From an uncultured Methanobrevibacter sp. (lineage in GTDB: Archaea > Methanobacteriota > Methanobacteria > Methanobacteriales > Methanobacteriaceae): a stretch of DNA of 10,287 nt. The translations under genes were made by a program, and so were the position numbers. Positions 6,193 to 10,287 of the stretch are shown here, one piece after another (positions within the stretch are counted from its first letter, which is position 1; every line of letters starts with the position of its first letter). The stretch is taken from positions 1 to 10,287 of the forward strand of contig ONIK01000061.1 of the NCBI GenBank assembly GCA_900317865.1. Direction: 5' to 3'. The notes beneath the pieces are model-generated. The model searched no databases. It saw only the letters and a program-made list of their open reading frames with translations, and was not told where the DNA came from.

Positions 6193-7197
6193 TTATTCTT
6201 TTAATCCGCCGGTTGCTTCATCGTAACCGATTAATTCATCAAATGCGGTAATTTTACATAATTTTTGTACTTCTTCTAACGCTTCTGGGAATGCGTGAGT
6301 AGTTGCAGGTACTTCAGAAAGACCAATTTGGGTTCTTAATGCTTTAGCAGCATCGTTAATTGGTACGCCGTGACCTGTGTTCATTACAAATACACCAGTC
6401 ATTTTGTGTGGTTTTGCCATGTATCCAGCGTGAGCAGCAACATTACGTGCTTTTTTGATAATTTCCACAATTTTTACGCTTCTAGGACATCTTTCTTGGC
6501 AAGTGTAACAGGTAGTACACATCCATAATGCATCATCAGTGATTACTTCTTCTTTTAATCCGAGTAAACATTTTCTGACAATTTGTCTTACTTTATAAGG
6601 AGTTCTTCTTCCTGAAGGACATCCTCCACCACAAGTACCACATTGGAAACAGTGTTTAACAGTTTCAATTCCTGCATCAATAAACTCAGCAGTGAATTCT
6701 GGGTCACGATTTGCATCTGTTAATAATTCTTTATCAGTCAATAAAGTCATATTATCTCTCTTTTTATCTTTTTGATCTTTTTCTTCGTCGTCAGCTTTCT
6801 CAGCTGATTCGACTTCATCATCAGTGTCAATATCTTCCTCTTCTGAAGAAGTATTTTCTTCAACATCTAAAGATTCTTCCGCAGGAGCCTCTTCTACCTC
6901 AGGAATTTCTTCATCATTAGAAGATTTGTCTTCTTCTATTGCAGGAAGATTATCTTCAACACTTTCTTCCTCAATTGTATGAACATCTTTTTTGAATTTT
7001 AATTCTATAGTTCCGCTTTCTGAATCTCTTGAAAAACTGGCTTCACGTGATACCGTTATTTTAGTTCCAGAAACTATCGGATCATTAAAATCTGAAGATG
7101 TATCATCGACACTTTTAGAAATTTTTTCTTCAGTGCCTTTTTCTATTATATCCTTTTCTTCTTTGAATAAGGATTTAAGACGATTTATAATAGACAT
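6193..7197 (-). CDS. hdrC: CoB--CoM heterodisulfide reductase subunit C with a long acidic N-terminal extension
   Basis: The last 185 codons (from Met at 6750) encode a normal full-length HdrC, the electron-transfer subunit between HdrA and HdrB. It has two ferredoxin-type [4Fe-4S] motifs, CFQCGTCGGGC and CTTCYTCQERC. In front of it, with no stop codon, lie about 149 extra residues. These begin with a basic amphipathic segment (MSIINRLKSLFKEEK), then a Ser/Thr-rich part (TKITVSREASFSRDSES), then about 75 residues dominated by Glu, Asp and Ser. I chose the ATG at 7197, which has GAGGTG eight bases upstream; an in-frame ATG at 7221 with GGAGG ten bases upstream is almost as good. The canonical ATG at 6750 has only a weak GAGAGAT before it. 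It is the first gene of the hdrC-hdrB operon, with a TATA box at 7267-7274. The HdrC identity is certain; the role of the extension is unknown. Confidence 0.93.
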   Translation of the reverse strand: MSIINRLKSLFKEEKDIIEKGTEEKISKSVDDTSSDFNDPIVSGTKITVSREASFSRDSESGTIELKFKKDVHTIEEESVEDNLPAIEEDKSSNDEEIPEVEEAPAEESLDVEENTSSEEEDIDTDDEVESAEKADDEEKDQKDKKRDNMTLLTDKELLTDANRDPEFTAEFIDAGIETVKHCFQCGTCGGGCPSGRRTPYKVRQIVRKCLLGLKEEVITDDALWMCTTCYTCQERCPRSVKIVEIIKKARNVAAHAGYMAKPHKMTGVFVMNTGHGVPINDAAKALRTQIGLSEVPATTHAFPEALEEVQKLCKITAFDELIGYDEATGGLKE

Positions 7198-7266
7198 TGA
7201 AAACACACCTCGGATTTTCATAGGAATATTTCCTCCAATCCTTAATTATAATTTATCTGAAAATCC

Positions 7267-7274
7267 TATATAAA
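7267..7274 (-). promoter_or_regulatory. TATA box of the hdrC-hdrB operon
   Basis: TTTATATA on the minus strand lies about 46 bases before the ATG at 7221 and 70 before that at 7197. Predicted transcription start is near 7244, leaving room for both GGAGG (7232-7236) and GAGGTG (7206-7211) in the message. Confidence 0.6.
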
Positions 7275-7294
7275 GCTTACTAAATTTTTTGAAA

Positions 7295-7315
7295 GTGTAA
7301 TCAAAAAGGTTACAC
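7295..7315. promoter_or_regulatory. Inverted repeat in the hdrC/arcS-like divergent promoter region
   Basis: GTGTAA-N9-TTACAC is a perfect six-base inverted repeat, extending to eight bases with one mismatch. It lies about 21 bases upstream of the hdrC TATA box, inside the divergent intergenic region. This is a suitable place for an activator or for a regulator serving both directions. The binding protein is unknown. Confidence 0.4.
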
Positions 7316-7325
7316 CATAATATTT

Positions 7326-7343
7326 TTTTAGGGAAACCTAAAA
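7326..7343. other. Hairpin with GAAA loop upstream of the arcS-like gene
   Basis: TTTTAGG, a GAAA tetraloop and CCTAAAA form a perfect 7-bp hairpin, 62 bases before the arcS-like ATG. Its position upstream of the likely TATA region (AATAATATA, 7362-7370) suggests that it is not in the main transcript. Its role is unknown; a DNA-level element or chance are both possible. Confidence 0.3.
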
Positions 7344-7405
7344 TTTAATAATTTAATAAATAATAATATACAAATGGATAACCAATAGAAAAAAGGAAGA
7401 ATTAA

Positions 7406-8149
7406 ATGATAAAAAAATTCGAAATAAAATCACATGACGGACCGGGAAGAATCGGAAAATTAGATGGAAATAAAACCCCAAAATTATTTTACAAAAATGA
7501 TTTGAAAATTTCACCATCCGAAGGTTCAGCATATAACATCGATAAGGAAATAGCCAGATTTAACCTTAATGAAAGCATAAAGCTTGCTCGTGAAAATGTT
7601 GATAAATGCGATGCTGCTGTGATACAGGGATCAAAATACATTAATCTGAGAATTGAATGTTTAAAACAGCTTGAAGAAATTGGATATAATGTATTTATCA
7701 TTGCAAATGGAGACGAACTACTAACAAACCCTAGAGAATTGGTTGATATAGTTGTTAATTTAAGAAAAAATGCACATCCCACAAGTATGTTGATTTTTAC
7801 TTTTGCAGAAGCTTCATTTATGCCAATTTTAACATATATGGGAATTGACGGATTTTTAGCTGATGCGAGTGATTATTATAGTCATTTAAATGTACTGCAA
7901 ACTCCAACAAAAGCATATGACTTGAATACATACAAATTATTCGATGAAATAACACAGGAAAAATTGGAAGAAAAAAATATTGATTGTTTGGAATTTGTCA
8001 TTCGCGAGATACAGGCACACATGGAAAATAATTCCTTAAGAAATCTGGTTGAAGAGCGCTCAACTACCTCTCCGCAAAACATTTCTACATTAAAAATATT
8101 GGATAAAAAATATATGGATTTTATTTTAGAATATAATCAATTATTCTAA
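7406..8149 (+). CDS. Stand-alone TGT/ArcS-like domain protein (archaeosine tRNA modification)
   Basis: A 247-residue protein related to archaeal tRNA-guanine transglycosylase and archaeosine synthase. The opening FEIKSHDGPGRIGKLDGNKTPKLF matches the family's start (a Gly-Arg-Ile-Gly turn, then a Thr-Pro segment). The end SLRNLVEERSTTSPQNISTL followed by LKILDKKYMDFILEY matches the end of the TGT-like domain. Archaeosine synthase converts preQ0 at position 15 of tRNA to archaeosine. Full-length TgtA and ArcS carry C-terminal PUA-type tRNA-binding domains; these are missing here, so the protein is either one half of a split enzyme or a separate paralogue. Residues such as GFLADASDYY occupy the barrel-end region. 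The start has AAGGAAG upstream. It is transcribed alone, divergent from hdrC, and its 3' end overlaps the convergent PsbP-like gene by nine bases. The superfamily call is good; the exact activity is uncertain. Confidence 0.75.
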   Translation: MIKKFEIKSHDGPGRIGKLDGNKTPKLFYKNDLKISPSEGSAYNIDKEIARFNLNESIKLARENVDKCDAAVIQGSKYINLRIECLKQLEEIGYNVFIIANGDELLTNPRELVDIVVNLRKNAHPTSMLIFTFAEASFMPILTYMGIDGFLADASDYYSHLNVLQTPTKAYDLNTYKLFDEITQEKLEEKNIDCLEFVIREIQAHMENNSLRNLVEERSTTSPQNISTLKILDKKYMDFILEYNQLF

Positions 8150-8566
8150 TTTTAGTGAAGAAACTAAATTATAATATTCTTTTATAGTTACAGAGGAATA
8201 TTCTGCAGTTCTCAATTCAAAAATATAGATATTACCTTTCTCTATAAATACAAAAGTATGAATATCAAAGGTTATTTCAGGAGTCTTAATATTTCCATAA
8301 AGACGAATTGCATCCATTGAAGCAATTTGTATAAAATCAGATTCTAAAATTACCCCACCATCATCAACTATGCATTTTTCCATAAATTCCTTATAACTAT
8401 CCAAATTGGTTTCTGTTGGAAAAGCAACAACATTTAAAAGATTTAATTCACCTTTGGACAAGGTAGCAATGCAGTCCGGATTGGAAAAAGTATCCGCTTT
8501 TTCAACTTCCCAAGTGTCTATATATTCAAAACTGACATTACCTGATTGAAACAGTTTCGTTTCCAT
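8141..8566 (-). CDS. PsbP/DUF1795-like small protein
   Basis: A 141-residue protein without signal peptide or membrane segment. The opening, FQSGNVSFEYIDTWEVEKAD, followed by a core with VVAFPTETNLDSYKEFMEK, a DAIRLYGN strand, HTFVFIEKGNIYIFELRTA and a final helix ending YYNLVSSLKLE, has the layout of the PsbP-like/DUF1795 (DcrB-type) fold. These proteins typically read 'F-S-F-x-Y-P-x-x-W'; here the Pro is Ile-Asp. In archaea the function is unknown. Its ATG directly follows the TAA of the coiled-coil gene (TAA-ATG), with AGGATGAG inside that gene's end, so translation is probably coupled and the two proteins likely work together. The 3' end overlaps the convergent arcS-like gene by nine bases. 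The fold call is moderate; no function is claimed. Confidence 0.72.
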   Translation of the reverse strand: METKLFQSGNVSFEYIDTWEVEKADTFSNPDCIATLSKGELNLLNVVAFPTETNLDSYKEFMEKCIVDDGGVILESDFIQIASMDAIRLYGNIKTPEITFDIHTFVFIEKGNIYIFELRTAEYSSVTIKEYYNLVSSLKLE

Positions 8567-9526
8567 TTACTCATCCTCTTTTGAAGAATCAATGTCAACA
8601 GTCTCAGAATCTTCTTTTGAATCATCATCTTTTGAAGAATTAATATCAATAGTATCCGGACCATCTTTATCTTCCAACGTATCAATATATTTGGAAAATG
8701 GTTCTGGAAGTTTAGGCATTACTTCTTTTAATATTTCACCGGCATCCAATTCCAATGCCTGACCTGAAAGCATTTGTTGAGCATCAAAGTCAAATTCAAA
8801 AGGTTTAAGCAAATCGTCAGTAGGTACTCTTAAATTAATTTTTTTCTTGTTGAGTATCATTTTAAGGGTGCTTGTGTTTCTAATCTGTTCGTTCATGTCA
8901 TCAATTGTGCTGTTTATATCATATGCTATAGCCTTATTCTTTTCATTTACATCATGTTTAGCTTTTGAAATGGATTTTTCCAAATTGCTTGCCAGTTCAG
9001 AATTTCTTCTATTGATATTGTCACGAGCTTCATCAATGACAACATTAATGGCATTCAATATGGATTTATTTAACTCCACATTATAAGCAAGAATCATTTT
9101 ATTTTTATAATCAAGTTCCTTGAAAATAGCGACTCTCTCTTCATCCACACTGACAAGTTTCTTATTCAGTTCATAAATTTCATCCTTGGCCTTAACCAAT
9201 TCTTCCTTGTCAGACAATTGATCTTTAAGTGAACCGACATCATCGAAAAAAGAACTCTTTAAGGTATCAAGCTGACCTTCCAATTCAGCTATTTTGGCAT
9301 CTTTTTTAGCTAAAAGCTCTTCATCCACACCAGAACTGTTATTAATTAATTTTTCATATTCTTCTTTAGGAATAACTTTAACCAAGTCATTATCTTCAAA
9401 GGGATCTTCTTTTTTAAGACTGACCTGTTTTTGTTTAGATTCCTTTTCAACAGGATTGCCATCTTTATCCTTGCTCGTATACTTTTTAGTATATACCCGA
9501 ACGGTTCTAAATTCTTCGTCATCCAT
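8567..9526 (-). CDS. Coiled-coil protein with acidic C-terminal tail, function unknown
   Basis: A 319-residue soluble protein whose family I do not recognise. A basic N-terminal part (RTVRVYTKKYTSKDKDG, about 5-35) leads into a long helical region (about 70-215) with heptad-like patterns such as DAKIAELEGQLDTLKSSF and KAKDEIYELNKKL, a likely coiled coil. A second conserved-looking part (about 215-280) contains NKKKINLRVPTDDLLKPFEF and LKEVMPKLPEPF. The tail is acidic and holds an imperfect repeat (DTIDINSSKDDD, then ETVDIDSSKEDE). I chose ATG 9526 because AGGTG lies seven bases upstream; the TTG two codons earlier would have only one base of spacing. It leads a two-gene operon with the PsbP-like gene. 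Structural, scaffold or nucleoid roles are possible, but none is shown. Confidence 0.8.
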   Translation of the reverse strand: MDDEEFRTVRVYTKKYTSKDKDGNPVEKESKQKQVSLKKEDPFEDNDLVKVIPKEEYEKLINNSSGVDEELLAKKDAKIAELEGQLDTLKSSFFDDVGSLKDQLSDKEELVKAKDEIYELNKKLVSVDEERVAIFKELDYKNKMILAYNVELNKSILNAINVVIDEARDNINRRNSELASNLEKSISKAKHDVNEKNKAIAYDINSTIDDMNEQIRNTSTLKMILNKKKINLRVPTDDLLKPFEFDFDAQQMLSGQALELDAGEILKEVMPKLPEPFSKYIDTLEDKDGPDTIDINSSKDDDSKEDSETVDIDSSKEDE

Positions 9527-9592
9527 TTCCAAACACCTACTTAATTATATCTACATTGCTTATAATTTAAATAGTTTATCTAAAAATGATTT

Positions 9593-9638
9593 AAAAAAAT
9601 AATTGAGGAGATTAATAGATTATTATTACTTCTCCTCA
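9593..9638 (-). terminator. Hairpin terminator of the ribbon-helix-helix gene
   Basis: TGAGGAGA (9604-9611) and TCTCCTCA (9631-9638) form a perfect 8-bp stem with a 19-base loop, followed on the minus strand by AATTA and seven T. The 5' arm overlaps the gene's last codons, including the Glu-Glu-Lys end, so the stop codon lies in the loop. It separates the small regulator from the coiled-coil operon. Confidence 0.65.
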
Positions 9639-9781
9639 TTTTCAATCCACAACACCATAGCTTCTTCAATAGCCTTTGAATACCAACCTTTGGTGAACAA
9701 TAACTTAGAAGAGGCTAATTTACGAAAATACATGTCAACGTCATTATTGACATTAATGGTAACTCTTCTACTTTTTGTCAT
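9626..9781 (-). CDS. Ribbon-helix-helix (CopG/Arc-type) DNA-binding protein, 51 aa
   Basis: A 51-residue protein beginning MTKSRRVTINVNNDVDMYFR. The basic start and the alternating strand RVTINVN, followed by two helices (DVDMYFRKLASSKLL and YSKAIEEAMVLWIENEE) separated by a Gly turn (TKGW), are the ribbon-helix-helix fold. Proteins of this class dimerise, contact DNA with the paired strands, and often repress their own gene or act as antitoxins. No toxin partner gene is next to it: downstream is its terminator, upstream is non-coding. A stop codon three codons before the ATG fixes the start. There is no good Shine-Dalgarno, so it may be leaderless or weakly translated. Direct TAGTA repeats 11 bp apart lie just upstream and could be its operator. 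A truncated copy of its 3' end occurs 297 bp away. Confidence 0.72.
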   Translation of the reverse strand: MTKSRRVTINVNNDVDMYFRKLASSKLLFTKGWYSKAIEEAMVLWIENEEK

Positions 9782-9791
9782 AGTTAATTAT

Positions 9792-9807
9792 TAGTATACT
9801 CCTAGTA
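9792..9807. promoter_or_regulatory. Candidate operator of the ribbon-helix-helix gene
   Basis: TAGTA occurs at 9792-9796 and 9803-9807, exactly 11 bp apart, that is one helical turn. The first overlaps the perfect palindrome AGTATACT (9793-9800). It lies 11-26 bases upstream of the ATG at 9781. Ribbon-helix-helix dimers often bind such tandem sites and repress their own promoter. Autoregulation is an inference. Confidence 0.3.
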
Positions 9808-9867
9808 AATAAATTAATCAGTGTTATTTGGGATTATTTTTAATATTAACTTATAATATTTATCCTA

Positions 9868-9893
9868 AAAGGTTAAATTGAAAGGTTAAATTG
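9868..9893. repeat. Tandem 13-bp repeat
   Basis: AAAGGTTAAATTG occurs twice in direct succession, in the non-coding stretch between the ribbon-helix-helix gene and its truncated copy. Nothing else is recognised in 9808-9928. Confidence 0.6.
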
Positions 9894-9928
9894 AACAAAA
9901 TTAGAACTATTTTATTATAATATTGACT

Positions 9929-9997
9929 TCAAATATTTTCAATCCACAACACCATAGCTTCTTCAATATCTTTGGATTTCAACCCATCATTTTTCTT
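9929..9997 (-). pseudogene. Truncated second copy of the ribbon-helix-helix gene (3' end only)
   Basis: In the minus strand a frame ending at TGA 9929-9931 reads GLKSKDIEEAMVLWIENI, matching the last helix of the intact neighbour (GWYSKAIEEAMVLWIENEE). The DNA is identical over 34 bp (9935-9968 against 9638-9671), then diverges, with weaker similarity to about 9985. The N-terminal half, including the DNA-binding strand, is missing: beyond about 9990 the sequence is unrelated. The remnant abuts the 5'-truncated adhesin-like gene. It may be a pseudogene left by duplication and recombination, or a diverged short paralogue whose start has been lost. Confidence 0.55.
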
Positions 9998-10029
9998 TTG
10001 ATGATTTAAAATATAATAGGTTACCACAA

Positions 10030-10287
10030 GATAACAACGGCGGAGCAGCATACAGTGAAAAAAGCATGAGAGTTGAAAACTCCACCCTCAACAACAATAG
10101 TGCAGACAATTACGGTGGAGCAGTTTACACCGAAGGATTCCTAAGCATTAACAATTCTACCTTTAAAAACAATAAGGCTGACGATAATGGAGGAGCAGCA
10201 TACACTAAAGACAGTGCATTTATCTCCAACTCCACATTTACTGGAAATTCCGCTAAGGACACAAAAGCAATATATTATGCCAAATCA
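10030..10287 (+). CDS. Adhesin-like repeat protein, 5'-truncated and cut by the right window edge
   Basis: The plus-strand frame is open from 9958 to the edge, but adhesin-like sequence begins only at about 10030. From there it reads three 25-residue units of the type N-x-GGA-x-Y ... NST(F/L)xxNxA, such as NYGGAVYTEGFLSINNSTFK, matching the polymorphic-membrane-protein/parallel beta-helix repeats of surface adhesin-like proteins in Methanobrevibacter. Such proteins are secreted and bind other cells or surfaces. No signal peptide, ribosome-binding site or convincing start codon precedes the repeats; the first in-frame ATG (10066) lies inside unit 1. The 5' end therefore seems lost, and the piece may be a pseudogene or a silent cassette. 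GC content is higher than in the flanking DNA. Confidence 0.65.
10033..10257 (+). repeat. Three 25-codon (75-bp) adhesin repeats
   Basis: Units at 10033-10107, 10108-10182 and 10183-10257 have identical length and share the GGA-x-Y start and N-S-T-x-x-x-N core. DNA divergence between units indicates that the repeats are old rather than recently amplified. They form turns of a beta-helix by family knowledge. Confidence 0.7.

Noticed and set aside
9527..9532. TTG start for the coiled-coil protein
   Set aside because: The AGGTG site would be one base away from TTG but seven from ATG 9526.
9638..9968. Two 34-bp identical copies 297 bp apart, considered as a CRISPR array or insertion-sequence ends
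   Set aside because: There are only two copies, both within the same coding frame of a ribbon-helix-helix gene, with no regular spacers, cas genes or transposase.
9929..10051. A 40-residue minus-strand ORF that includes the truncated regulator end
   Set aside because: Its first third is the antisense of the adhesin repeats and it crosses the junction, so the ATG is probably accidental; only the last 18 or so codons are homologous to the intact gene.

Overview
The window looks like chromosomal DNA of a methanogenic archaeon of the order Methanobacteriales, most likely Methanobrevibacter or a close relative. The evidence is a heterodisulfide reductase hdrC-hdrB pair, a 2-phosphoglycerate kinase, two small proteins of archaeal conserved families (DUF749, DUF2096), an adhesin-like repeat protein, very AT-rich intergenic DNA, archaeal TATA-like boxes and Shine-Dalgarno sites of the GGAGGTGA type. 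The genus is inferred from gene content, not from a marker gene.

Layout. (1) 1-1539, minus strand: two alpha/beta hydrolases in one operon, a DUF3089-type protein followed after 30 bp by a GDSAGG-type esterase that runs off the left edge. (2) 1540-2213: a long AT-rich gap with a 47-residue ORF that may be the end of a decayed gene. (3) 2214-3494, minus: 2-phosphoglycerate kinase followed directly (TAA-ATG) by a two-CBS-domain protein. (4) 3587-5078, minus: DUF749, DUF2096 and a calcineurin-like phosphoesterase in a tight operon. (5) 5188-7274, minus: hdrC-hdrB with its own TATA box and two consecutive terminator-like hairpins. This HdrC carries about 150 extra, mostly acidic, residues in front of a normal 185-residue HdrC. 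(6) 7406-8149, plus: a stand-alone TGT/ArcS-like domain, divergent from hdrC. (7) 8141-9526, minus: a coiled-coil protein with an acidic tail, coupled to a small PsbP/DUF1795-like protein. (8) 9593-10287, accessory-looking: a 51-residue ribbon-helix-helix protein with its own hairpin terminator, then a fragment of a second copy of its 3' end, abutting a 5'-truncated adhesin-like gene made of 25-residue repeats.

How the parts work together. HdrB and HdrC are two of the three subunits of the soluble enzyme that reduces CoM-S-S-CoB at the end of methanogenesis; HdrA is not in this window. 2-Phosphoglycerate kinase makes the precursor of cyclic 2,3-diphosphoglycerate. The ArcS-like protein points to archaeosine tRNA modification. 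I see no defence system, CRISPR array, rRNA, tRNA or complete mobile element. The observations most worth following are the HdrC extension, the split ArcS-like domain, the uncharacterised coiled-coil/PsbP-like pair, and the recombination junction at the right end.
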